Both the position numbers and the translations under genes were made by a program. This document shows, piece by piece, positions 1 to 6,750 of a stretch of 6,750 nucleotides of DNA. The DNA is taken from positions 1 through 6,750 of the forward strand of contig DMQT01000131.1 of the NCBI GenBank assembly GCA_003455595.1, read 5' to 3'. This DNA comes from Betaproteobacteria bacterium (GTDB taxonomy: Bacteria > Pseudomonadota > Gammaproteobacteria > Burkholderiales > Sulfuriferulaceae). The notes under the pieces are model-generated. The model did not search any database and was not told the origin of the DNA. It saw only the letters and a list, made by a program, of their open reading frames with translations. Each line of letters starts with the position of its first letter. Position 1 is the first letter of the stretch.

Positions 1-1257
1 GGCGGTGGACGTGAGCACGCCATCGCCTGGCGACTGGCGCAATCGCCGCGCGTCTCCAAGGTGTTTGTTGCACCCGGCAACGCCGGTACCGCGCTCGACC
101 CGGACCTCACCAACGTGCCGGTCAGCGCGATTGCCAGCCTGGTCGAATTCGTCCGCCGCGAAGCCATCGCCCTCACCGTGGTCGGCCCGGAAGCGCCGCT
201 GGCCGCCGGGGTAGTCGATGCGTTTCGGGCTGCCGGGCTGAAGATATTCGGCCCCACCCAGGCTGCCGCGCAGCTGGAGGCGTCGAAAGACTTTGCCAAG
301 GCGTTCATGGCGCGGCACGGCATCCCTAGCGCTGCATACCAAACGTTCAGCGACCCGGTGCAGGCGCATGCCTACCTCGACCAGCACAGTGCGCCCATCG
401 TCATCAAGGCCGACGGCCTGGCCGCAGGCAAGGGCGTGGTGGTAGCGCAGACGCTGGCTGAAGCGCACGCCGCCGTTGACATGATGCTGCTCGACAACAA
501 AATGGGCGATGCCGGGGCGCGCGTGGTGATCGAGGAATTCCTCGAGGGCGAAGAAGCCAGCTTCATCGTCATGTGCGACGGCGAACACGCGCTGCCGCTG
601 GCCACCAGCCAGGATCACAAACGCCTGCTGGATGCCGACGCCGGGCCCAACACCGGCGGCATGGGCGCGTATTCGCCCGCGCCGGTGGTGACGCCGGAAA
701 TCCACGCCCGCGTGCTGCGTGAAGTCATCGCGCCGGTGATGAACGGCATGAAAAAAGAGGGCGTGGCCTACACCGGCTTTCTCTATGCCGGGCTGATGAT
801 CGCGCCTGACGGCAGCCTCAAGGTGCTGGAATTCAACTGCCGTATGGGCGACCCGGAAACCCAACCTATCATGCTGCGGCTGAAATCCGATCTGGTCGGC
901 ATGCTCGAACACGCAGTCAACGGCACGCTCGATCAGGTGGAAGCCGAATGGGATCGACGCACCGCGCTGGGCGTGGTGCTGGCCGCCGCCAATTACCCCG
1001 ACACGCCGCGCAACGGCGACGTGATTAGCGGCCTGCCACAAGACAGCGATGACTTTCACGTGTTTCACGCCGGTACCCGGCTGGAAGAAGGCCAGGTCGT
1101 TACCAGTGGCGGGCGCGTGCTGTGCGTCACCGCGTTGGGCGACAGCGTGAAAATCGCCCAGCGCCGCGCCTATGAAATCGCCGCGCAGATTCATTTCGAC
1201 GGCTGCCAGATGCGCCACGACATCGGCTACCGCGCGCTGGAAAAAAAGGCGCGTTGA
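1..1257 (+). CDS. purD: Phosphoribosylamine-glycine ligase (GARS), 5'-truncated by the window edge
   Basis: This enzyme joins 5-phosphoribosylamine and glycine with ATP to give glycinamide ribonucleotide, the second step of de novo purine synthesis in the cytoplasm. The reading frame is open from base 1 and begins GGREHAIAWRLAQSP, the start of the family's N-terminal nucleotide-fold loop, so only about ten residues are missing. The 418 visible residues fit a family length near 430. Counting from base 1, the ATP-grasp part carries KADGLAAGKG from residue 136, GPNTGGMGAYSP from residue 215, and the signature EFNCRMGDPETQP from residue 277. That signature usually has Leu or Phe where Met282 stands here, which is a mild variation. 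The C-terminal domain ends in HDIGYRALEKKAR, as expected. An ATG at base 5 in another frame and a GTG at 61 in this frame are not the real start. The promoter lies outside the window. tsaC follows after 4 bases, suggesting translational coupling. Confidence 0.97.
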   Translation, partial: GGGREHAIAWRLAQSPRVSKVFVAPGNAGTALDPDLTNVPVSAIASLVEFVRREAIALTVVGPEAPLAAGVVDAFRAAGLKIFGPTQAAAQLEASKDFAKAFMARHGIPSAAYQTFSDPVQAHAYLDQHSAPIVIKADGLAAGKGVVVAQTLAEAHAAVDMMLLDNKMGDAGARVVIEEFLEGEEASFIVMCDGEHALPLATSQDHKRLLDADAGPNTGGMGAYSPAPVVTPEIHARVLREVIAPVMNGMKKEGVAYTGFLYAGLMIAPDGSLKVLEFNCRMGDPETQPIMLRLKSDLVGMLEHAVNGTLDQVEAEWDRRTALGVVLAAANYPDTPRNGDVISGLPQDSDDFHVFHAGTRLEEGQVVTSGGRVLCVTALGDSVKIAQRRAYEIAAQIHFDGCQMRHDIGYRALEKKAR

Positions 1258-1264
1258 GATTGTG
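1240..1264 (+). other. A7 run at the purD-tsaC junction; possible slippage site
   Basis: Seven A residues at 1241-1247 followed by G place the heptamer A AAA AAG exactly in the purD zero frame (1242-1248). This is the classic -1 slippery heptamer known from dnaX. A -1 slip would replace the last PurD residues with about 15 others before a stop at 1293-1295. Losing one A (a +1 shift) would enter the tsaC frame, which is open here, and would fuse PurD to TsaC across the GTG at 1262. I see no obvious stimulatory hairpin or upstream Shine-Dalgarno element. The run may simply be two Lys codons after Glu. Confidence 0.2.
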
Positions 1265-1804
1265 TCTGCCAACCGTGCATTGCGCGCTTTCCTGAAAGCC
1301 GGTGGTGTCATCGCCTACCCCACCGAGTCGTGTTACGGGCTGGGCTGCGACCCGCGCAACCGCGCCGCCGTGCAGCGCATCCTGCGCCTCAAGCAGCGCA
1401 TGCAGCGCAAAGGCCTGATCGTGATCGCCGCCCACGCCCAACAGTTGACGCGCTATGTCGAGACCGATGCGTTACACGCCGCCGGGCACTCCAGTCACTG
1501 GCCCGGTCCGGTGAGCCTGCTATTGCCTGCATCAAAGCGCTGTCCAGTGTGGCTGCGCGGTCAGCACCGCACGCTGGCGGTGCGCGTCACCGCCCACGTG
1601 CAGACGGCTCACCTGTGCGCCCAACTCAGCATGGCACTGGTGTCAACCAGCGCCAACCGCGCCGGTGCTGTGGCGTTGAAAACTGCGCGCGCGTGCCAAC
1701 GCCAGTTTGGTCATCGCGTGCGCGTAATTCCCGGTAAAATCGGCGCAGGCCGCCGCCCCAGCACCATCATTGATTTTGCCAGTGGCCGCGTTTTACGCAC
1801 CTGA
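1262..1804 (+). CDS. tsaC: L-threonylcarbamoyladenylate synthase (TsaC/YrdC/Sua5 family)
   Basis: The product makes threonylcarbamoyl-AMP from threonine, bicarbonate and ATP. TsaB/TsaD/TsaE then transfer the threonylcarbamoyl group to A37 of ANN-decoding tRNAs to form t6A. The 180-residue protein is a single YrdC domain, close to the 190 residues of E. coli TsaC, with no extra Sua5 domain. Visible motifs are AYPTESCYGLGCDP (residues 18-31), KQR (44-46) in the KxR position, KGLIVIAA (50-57), PGPVSLLLPA (81-90), AVRVT (106-110) and STSAN (128-132), which supplies the SxN nucleotide-binding motif. I chose GTG at 1262 because it directly precedes the conserved start of the domain and lies 4 bases after purD. 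The upstream in-frame ATG at 1172 would add 30 residues that only mirror purD coding. No strong ribosome binding site is visible, so coupling to purD translation is likely. hemF starts 10 bases downstream. The family is certain; TsaC over the paralogue YciO is supported by the KxR and SxN residues and the length. Confidence 0.9.
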   Translation: MSANRALRAFLKAGGVIAYPTESCYGLGCDPRNRAAVQRILRLKQRMQRKGLIVIAAHAQQLTRYVETDALHAAGHSSHWPGPVSLLLPASKRCPVWLRGQHRTLAVRVTAHVQTAHLCAQLSMALVSTSANRAGAVALKTARACQRQFGHRVRVIPGKIGAGRRPSTIIDFASGRVLRT

Positions 1805-1814
1805 AAGCCCCTAG

Positions 1815-2720
1815 ATGAATACCGCCCCGATAAAAGACTATTTACTTGAACTGCAAGAACTCATCGTCCAGCGCATGGAGCAGATCGACGGCAAAACGTT
1901 TCTGCGCGACAGCTGGGCGCGTCCCGAAGGTGGCGGCGGCATTACCCGCGTGCTGGAAGGCGGCAACGTGCTGGAGCGCGCCGGGGTCAATTTCTCCCAT
2001 GTGTTTGGCGACAATCTGCCGCCGTCGGCGTCGGCGCATCGCCCTGAGCTGGCCGGGCGCAGCTACGAGGCGATGGGCGTGTCGCTGGTATTCCACCCGC
2101 GCAATCCGTATGCCCCGACGGTGCATCTGAACGTGCGTTTTTTCATGGCGACCAAGCCCGGCGCCGAGCCGGTGTGGTGGTTCGGTGGCGGCATGGACCT
2201 GACGCCATATTACGGCTTTGAAGACGACGCAGTGCAGTTTCACCGCACCTGCCGCAACGCGCTCAATCCGTTTGACGAAGCCTATTACCCGCGTTTCAAA
2301 GACTGGTGCGATCGCTATTTTTTCCTCAAGCACCGCAACGAACCGCGCGGTATCGGCGGCATTTTCTTCGACGATTTTGCCGAACGCGATTTTGACCACA
2401 GTTTCAATCTGGTGCAAAGCGTCGGCGATCACTTCCTGTCGGCCTACGCGCCGATCCTGGAGCGCCGCATGGACACGCCCTACACCGAGCACGAGCGCGA
2501 GTTTCAGGCGTATCGACGCGGCCGTTATGTTGAGTTCAACCTGGTATTCGACCGCGGCACGCTGTTCGGCCTGCAATCCAATGGCCGCACCGAATCCATC
2601 CTGGTATCGATGCCGCCGAATGTGACCTGGCGTTACAACTGGCAACCCGAACCCGGCACGCCCGAAGCGCGGCTGTATACGGATTTCCTGACCGGCAAAC
2701 ACTGGTTGGCCAACGAATAA
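1815..2720 (+). CDS. hemF: Oxygen-dependent coproporphyrinogen III oxidase
   Basis: HemF oxidatively decarboxylates two propionate side chains of coproporphyrinogen III to vinyl groups, giving protoporphyrinogen IX, with O2 as the electron acceptor; it acts as a cytoplasmic homodimer. The 301 residues match the family length of about 300. Visible motifs are [12 protein letters not shown] (39-50), [18 protein letters not shown] (93-110), [13 protein letters not shown] (121-133) and the family signature [18 protein letters not shown] (162-179) followed by [10 protein letters not shown]. The four conserved histidines implicated in metal binding are present at 94, 104, 143 and 173. The end, [14 protein letters not shown], is typical and complete. 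ATG at 1815 gives the expected N-terminus; a weak GAAAG at 1803-1807 may be the ribosome binding site. Use of this enzyme implies growth with oxygen; the anaerobic counterpart HemN is not in the window. The gene sits 10 bases after tsaC and 21 before a penicillin-binding protein gene. A tsaC-hemF neighbourhood also occurs in Pseudomonas. Confidence 0.97.
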   Translation: MNTAPIKDYLLELQELIVQRMEQIDGKTFLRDSWARPEGGGGITRVLEGGNVLERAGVNFSHVFGDNLPPSASAHRPELAGRSYEAMGVSLVFHPRNPYAPTVHLNVRFFMATKPGAEPVWWFGGGMDLTPYYGFEDDAVQFHRTCRNALNPFDEAYYPRFKDWCDRYFFLKHRNEPRGIGGIFFDDFAERDFDHSFNLVQSVGDHFLSAYAPILERRMDTPYTEHEREFQAYRRGRYVEFNLVFDRGTLFGLQSNGRTESILVSMPPNVTWRYNWQPEPGTPEARLYTDFLTGKHWLANE

Positions 2721-2741
2721 ACCGAGATAACGACAAACACC

Positions 2742-5700
2742 ATGGCCTCGACACGCAGCAAACTCATACTCGCCGGCAGCAGCCTGCTGATTGTCGGCGC
2801 GCTCGCCGGTTTCGTCGCATGGGAAGCCGGTACCTCCACGTTGCAGGCGAAATACCTTACCGAGTACGCCGCCAAAATGCGCTACGAGGTCAAACCCGGC
2901 CCGAGCCCGTCGATCCGCTTTCCCGAGGATGGCCCCTACGACATCCGCTTCGGTTATACCCGCTTGCCCGCATTCACCCAGCGGCTGGAAAAGCAGGGCT
3001 TTGAAATCGCCAGTCAGGCGCGCCTCAGCCCGGCCATGGTCGAAATGGCCGACGCTGGCCTGTTTCTGCCCTACCATGAAAAAACGCAGGACGGCCTGAC
3101 GGTGTACGGCGCCAACGGCGGCAAACTGTTCGTCAGCCGCACACCTCAGCGGGTATTCCAGGATTTCGCCCACGTGCCGCCGCTGATCCGCGACACCCTG
3201 CTGTTCATCGAAAACCGCGAGCTGCTGTCCACCGACAACCCGCAACGCAATCCGGCAGTGGAATGGGACCGGCTGGCGCAAGCGGTGCTCGACAAACTGA
3301 TCCAGGTGGTGAATCCGTCGCATAACGTGCCGGGCGGTAGCACGCTGGCAACGCAAATCGAGAAATACCGCCATTCGCCGGACGGCCTGACGCTGGAGGC
3401 CAGCGACAAACTCAAGCAAATGGCATCCGGCTCGGTGCGCGCCTATCTGGACGGCAAGGACACCATGCCAACGCGGCGCAGACTGGTGCTGGATTACCTC
3501 AATACCGTACCGCTCTCGGCTGCACCGGGTTTTGGCGAAGTCATCGGGCTGCCCGATGCGCTGTGGGCCTGGTATGGCCAGGATTTCCAGCAGGTGTCAA
3601 AACTGCTGACTGCCAACGTGCCCAACGCCGAAACCGCTGCGGCTTACAAACACGTGCTGTCACTGCTGATTGCGCAGCGCAAACCATCGTTTTACCTGGT
3701 CGCCAACCACAAGGCGCTCGACCAGCACACCGATATTTATCTGCGCCTGCTCGCCAATCAAGGCCTGATCAGCCCGGCACTGCGCGATGCTGCGCTGAAA
3801 GTGCCGTTGCATTTCAATATTCAGCGCCCCGTTGCGAGCCACGATTTTGTCGAACAGAAAGCCGCCAACGCCATCCGTACGCGCCTCGCGGCCTTGCTCG
3901 GTGTGCCGGGGCTGTATGACGTTGACCGCCTTGACCTGTCCGCCTATAGCACGCTCAACGGTACCGCACAGGCGGCGGTGAGCAAGTTCCTGATCAGCTT
4001 GAATACGCCCGAAGGTGCAAAAGCGGTTGGCATGTACGGCAAAAACCTGCTCAACCCGGACAACGACTTATCCAAGATCATTTACAGCTTCACGCTCTAC
4101 GAAAACACGCCGCAGGGAGCGCTGTTGCGGGTGCAGGCGGACAACCTGAACCAGCCGTTCGACCTTAACCGTGGTGCCAAACTCGATCTGGGCTCCACCG
4201 CCAAGCTGCGCACCCTGATCAGCTATCTGGAAATCATCAGCAAGCTGCATGAACGTTATGCCACCCTGCCTGCCGAGCGTCTGCGTGCCATTGCCGCCAC
4301 CGACAACGCCGACGCCATTGCGCAGTGGTCAGCCGCCTACGTGCTGCACAACCCGGCTGCGCCATTGCAGTCGATGCTTGAAGCGGCGATGGAGCGCATT
4401 TACTCTGCCGACCCGTCGACGCTGTTTTTTACCGGTGGCGGCGCGCACCGTTTTGTCAACTTCAACAAGGCCGACAATGGTCGCCGCATGAACTTATGGG
4501 AAGCCACGCGCAACTCGGTCAATCTGGTTTACATCCGCCTGATGCGTGACATCGCGCGCCATTACATCTCCGAGACGCCGGGCGCGGTCGGGCGCATTCT
4601 CGAAGACGCCAACAACCCGGCACGCAAAACCTACCTGGAGCGCTTTGCCGACAAGGAAGGCCAGGCATTTTTGCTGCGTTTCCACAAAAAATACCGCGGT
4701 CTCAATCCGGCGCAAGTGACCGAAAAACTGTTCGCTTCGGTGCACCCGACGCCACGCCGCCTGGCTGCGGTGTACCGTTATCTGGCACCGGACGCCAGCG
4801 TGGCCAATTTCGCCGCCTTCCTGCGCAGCCGCGCCGCCAATGGCGCTGCGCTGTCCGAGCGCGAGATCGAGACGCTGTATTCACTGCATTCACCGGATGC
4901 CTATTCGCTGGCCGATCGGGGCTACATCGCGCAGATTCATCCGCTCGAATTGTGGCTGGTGCGCTACCTGCGCAGCCACCCGACCGCGACTTTCGCCGAC
5001 ACCATCGCCGCCAGCCACGACCAGCGCATCGAGGTCTACAACTGGCTATTCAAGACCAGCCGCAAGAACGCTCAGGATGTACGCATTCACAGCCTGCTCG
5101 AAGTCGAGGCGTTCCAGCAGATTTACCTCGACTGGAAGCGCCTGGGTTATCCGTTCGACAGCCTGGTGCCGTCTTACGCCACTGCCATCGGCAGCTCCGC
5201 CGACCGCCCGGCCGCGCTGGCTGAACTGATGGGCATCGTGGTCAACAATGGTGTGCGCCTGCCTGCCGTGTCGCTGGAAAAACTGCGCTTTGCTTCCAAC
5301 ACGCCGTATGACACCACCTTCGCACGCAAGCAACCCAAAGGCGAACGCCTGCTGCCTGCCGAACTCACCGTGGTGGTTCGGCGCGCCTTGCAGGGCGTGG
5401 TCGAACAAGGTACCGCGTCACGCCTCAAGGGTGCGTTCAAGGACGCCGACGGCAAGCCGATCATCATGGGGGGTAAAACCGGCACCGGTGACCACCGCTA
5501 CGAAACCTTCGATTCGGCGGGCAATGTACTGACTTCGCGCGTGGTCAACCGCACCGCAACCATGGTGTTTTTCCTCGGCGACCGCTTTTTCGGCACCATG
5601 ACCGCGTTGGTACCGGGCGAAGAAGCCGCGAAATACCGCTTTACCAGCTCATTGCCGTCACAACTGATTAAAGCCATGAGCCCGGCGCTGGCTGGCGTAC

Positions 5701-6026
5701 TGGCGCCGCTGGCGCATCCCGCCAAAGTACCCGTTGCCGCGCCGCCCATAGAGGCCGTGCCTGCCGCGCCGGTCAAAGCCGTCAAACCTGCGACTGACGA
5801 AGCGCCGGATGGCGTGCCCGACGACGCGCTGGTGACCCCGCCGGTTGCACCCGAGAACGGCCTCAAGCCGTCGCGCACACTGAATGTGCCGAACAGCACC
5901 GTCAAACCAGGCGACGCGTCGCCTGCCGTACCGGCCATTGCGCCGACGCCACCTGACAAGCTACCCGATGCGCAACAACCCGCACCGATCGAAGAGCGGC
6001 GGCCTGAAGCTGGGGAAGCCTACTGA
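2742..6026 (+). CDS. Large divergent class A-like penicillin-binding protein (GT51 plus transpeptidase), membrane-anchored
   Basis: This 1094-residue protein looks like a bifunctional peptidoglycan synthase: a glycosyltransferase that extends glycan strands and a transpeptidase that cross-links stem peptides in the periplasm. One N-terminal membrane segment (about residues 8-28) follows basic residues, giving an N-in, C-out anchor. The GT51-like part has VPPLIRDTLLFIENREL (145-161; Glu157 in the place of the first catalytic Glu), GGSTLATQIEK (198-208), SDKLKQMASGSVRAYLDG (221-238) and RRRLVLDYLNTVPLSAAPGFG (245-265). At 226, where the second catalytic Glu is expected, there is Gln. The transpeptidase has STAK (485-488, nucleophile Ser485), SVN (592-594), AIGSS (815-819) and KTGTGDH (912-918). 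Spacings of about 107 residues from SxxK to SxN and 320 from SxN to KTG far exceed those of E. coli PBP1b. Residues 985-1094 are about 23% proline and probably disordered. The size exceeds the usual 700-850. ATG at 2742 gives a proper membrane anchor; only a weak, distant GAGA lies upstream. The gene is probably cotranscribed with hemF. Confidence 0.85.
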   Translation: MASTRSKLILAGSSLLIVGALAGFVAWEAGTSTLQAKYLTEYAAKMRYEVKPGPSPSIRFPEDGPYDIRFGYTRLPAFTQRLEKQGFEIASQARLSPAMVEMADAGLFLPYHEKTQDGLTVYGANGGKLFVSRTPQRVFQDFAHVPPLIRDTLLFIENRELLSTDNPQRNPAVEWDRLAQAVLDKLIQVVNPSHNVPGGSTLATQIEKYRHSPDGLTLEASDKLKQMASGSVRAYLDGKDTMPTRRRLVLDYLNTVPLSAAPGFGEVIGLPDALWAWYGQDFQQVSKLLTANVPNAETAAAYKHVLSLLIAQRKPSFYLVANHKALDQHTDIYLRLLANQGLISPALRDAALKVPLHFNIQRPVASHDFVEQKAANAIRTRLAALLGVPGLYDVDRLDLSAYSTLNGTAQAAVSKFLISLNTPEGAKAVGMYGKNLLNPDNDLSKIIYSFTLYENTPQGALLRVQADNLNQPFDLNRGAKLDLGSTAKLRTLISYLEIISKLHERYATLPAERLRAIAATDNADAIAQWSAAYVLHNPAAPLQSMLEAAMERIYSADPSTLFFTGGGAHRFVNFNKADNGRRMNLWEATRNSVNLVYIRLMRDIARHYISETPGAVGRILEDANNPARKTYLERFADKEGQAFLLRFHKKYRGLNPAQVTEKLFASVHPTPRRLAAVYRYLAPDASVANFAAFLRSRAANGAALSEREIETLYSLHSPDAYSLADRGYIAQIHPLELWLVRYLRSHPTATFADTIAASHDQRIEVYNWLFKTSRKNAQDVRIHSLLEVEAFQQIYLDWKRLGYPFDSLVPSYATAIGSSADRPAALAELMGIVVNNGVRLPAVSLEKLRFASNTPYDTTFARKQPKGERLLPAELTVVVRRALQGVVEQGTASRLKGAFKDADGKPIIMGGKTGTGDHRYETFDSAGNVLTSRVVNRTATMVFFLGDRFFGTMTALVPGEEAAKYRFTSSLPSQLIKAMSPALAGVLAPLAHPAKVPVAAPPIEAVPAAPVKAVKPATDEAPDGVPDDALVTPPVAPENGLKPSRTLNVPNSTVKPGDASPAVPAIAPTPPDKLPDAQQPAPIEERRPEAGEAY

Positions 6027-6052
6027 TGCGAACCACGTCGCACCGCTGCTGT

Positions 6053-6080
6053 CTGCTTTAATTTTTAATTGGTTTAAAAT
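6053..6080 (+). promoter_or_regulatory. Possible hemA promoter in an AT-rich patch
   Basis: The 89 bases between the penicillin-binding protein gene and hemA contain 24 bases (6057-6080) that are all A or T except two G, in otherwise GC-rich DNA. TAAAAT at 6075-6080 is a fair -10 element. A poor -35 candidate, CTGCTT at 6053-6058, lies 16 bases upstream. The start of transcription would be near 6087, leaving a leader of about 30 bases before the hemA ATG. AAGGA at 6083-6087 is too far from that ATG (28 bases) to be its ribosome binding site. The AT patch is clear; its assignment as a promoter is inference. Confidence 0.35.
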
Positions 6081-6115
6081 ACAAGGATTAACGTCGCCAC
6101 CCGGCTTCCACCACC

Positions 6116-6750
6116 ATGCAGCTATTCGCTTTCGGCATCAACCACCAGACCGCTCCGCTCTCCATCCGTGAGCAGGTGGCGTTCCACGCCGAGCGTATGG
6201 AGGCGGCGCTGCATGACCTGACCACGCGAACACCGGTCAAAGAAGCGGCGATCCTGTCCACCTGCAATCGCACCGAGGTGTATTGCAACACCGTGCAGGG
6301 CGAGGTGGCGCTGGACTGGCTGGCGTCCTACCACCAGCTCAAGCGCAGCAGTATCGCGCCGTATCTGTATGCCTTGCCGCAGGCCGAGGCGGCGCGCCAT
6401 GCGTTCCGCGTCGCCTCCGGGCTGGATTCGATGGTGCTGGGTGAAACGCAGATTCTCGGCCAGATGCGTCAGGCGGTGAAAACCGCCGAGCACGCCGGCA
6501 CCATGGGCATGCTGCTGCACAAGCTGTTCCAGCGCACCTTTTCGGTCGCCAAGGAAGTGCGCACCTCGACCGAAATCGGTGCCAGTTCGGTGTCGATGGC
6601 GGCCGCAGCGGTGCGTCTGGCAGAACGCATTTTTCCCAGCGTGGCGGAGCAGAAAGTGCTGTTCATCGGTGCTGGCGAGATGATCGAGCTGTGCGCCACG
6701 CACTTTGCAGCACGCCACCCGAAACATATCCTGGTCGCCAACCGTACCGA
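6116..6750 (+). CDS. hemA: Glutamyl-tRNA reductase, 3' end beyond the window
   Basis: HemA reduces the glutamate on glutamyl-tRNA(Glu) with NADPH to glutamate-1-semialdehyde, the first committed and usually rate-controlling step of the C5 route to heme and other tetrapyrroles. The 211 visible residues are about half of a protein usually near 420. The start [20 protein letters not shown] matches the family N-terminus, so ATG at 6116 is well supported although no good ribosome binding site precedes it. STCNRTEVY (48-56) contains the catalytic Cys50 that forms the thioester with glutamate. [15 protein letters not shown] (102-116) is the strongly conserved substrate-domain block. The NADPH-binding fold begins with [12 protein letters not shown] (181-192), and the frame is still open at the window edge in VANRT. 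The gene lies 89 bases after the penicillin-binding protein gene and probably has its own promoter. In other proteobacteria hemA is often followed by prfA and prmC, which would lie outside this window. Confidence 0.97.
   Translation, partial: MQLFAFGINHQTAPLSIREQVAFHAERMEAALHDLTTRTPVKEAAILSTCNRTEVYCNTVQGEVALDWLASYHQLKRSSIAPYLYALPQAEAARHAFRVASGLDSMVLGETQILGQMRQAVKTAEHAGTMGMLLHKLFQRTFSVAKEVRTSTEIGASSVSMAAAAVRLAERIFPSVAEQKVLFIGAGEMIELCATHFAARHPKHILVANRT

Noticed and set aside
1172..1261. Earlier ATG at 1172 as the start of tsaC
   Set aside because: It would overlap purD by 86 bases and add a basic, non-conserved extension; GTG at 1262 gives the normal YrdC-domain start and a tight 4-base spacing.
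1842..3419. Long open frame of 525 codons on the minus strand, opposite hemF and the start of the PBP gene
   Set aside because: It covers two clearly real genes on the other strand, shows no recognisable motif, and is explained by GC-rich codon bias suppressing stops in an antisense frame.
85..5614. Six GGTACC hexamers (85, 1072, 2829, 3960, 5409, 5609)
   Set aside because: A few more than base composition alone would suggest, but all lie within coding regions without regular spacing or shared flanking sequence, so there is no evidence of an uptake, methylation or binding signal.
5498..5959. 153-codon minus-strand open frame rich in Gly, Ala, Ser and Thr
   Set aside because: It is the antisense of the proline/alanine-rich PBP tail; its low-complexity composition follows from that coding and gives no independent sign of a gene.
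6027..6042. Small inverted repeat just after the PBP stop codon (TGCGA, 6-base loop, TCGCA) as a terminator
   Set aside because: The stem is only 5 base pairs and the nearest T-rich run begins about 15 bases downstream, so it does not make a credible intrinsic terminator.
6122..6727. 201-codon minus-strand open frame opposite hemA
   Set aside because: hemA is unmistakable on the plus strand; the antisense translation has no family-like pattern and is a codon-bias shadow.

Overview
The window is GC-rich, densely coded chromosomal DNA from an aerobic or facultative proteobacterium. The gene types and protein sequences look betaproteobacterial, perhaps in the Nitrosomonadales/Gallionellales direction, but that placement is an inference from recognised sequence style and was not tested by a search. 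All five genes lie on the + strand. No mobile element, tRNA, rRNA, CRISPR array or long non-coding stretch was seen.

Layout: (1) 1-1257 is the 3' part of purD (purine synthesis), lacking only about ten N-terminal codons. (2) 1262-1804 is tsaC (threonylcarbamoyl-AMP synthase for tRNA t6A), starting at GTG 4 bases after purD. (3) 1815-2720 is hemF (oxygen-dependent coproporphyrinogen III oxidase). (4) 2742-6026 encodes a 1094-residue inner-membrane penicillin-binding protein of unusual, class A-like architecture. (5) 6027-6115 is an 89-base spacer with a very AT-rich patch that may be a promoter. (6) 6116-6750 is the 5' part of hemA (glutamyl-tRNA reductase), which runs off the window.

The first four genes are separated by 4, 10 and 21 bases and are probably one transcription unit. 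They cover purine synthesis, tRNA modification, a late heme step and cell-wall synthesis. hemA, the first committed step of the C5 tetrapyrrole pathway, probably has its own promoter. Two heme genes, one early and one late, therefore flank a peptidoglycan synthase.

The four metabolic genes look ordinary and intact. The one protein worth real attention is the penicillin-binding protein. It keeps the SxxK, SxN and KTG transpeptidase motifs but has large insertions between them, a degenerate glycosyltransferase-51 domain in which the second catalytic glutamate appears to be glutamine, and a proline/alanine-rich C-terminal tail. I found no convincing new multi-gene system.
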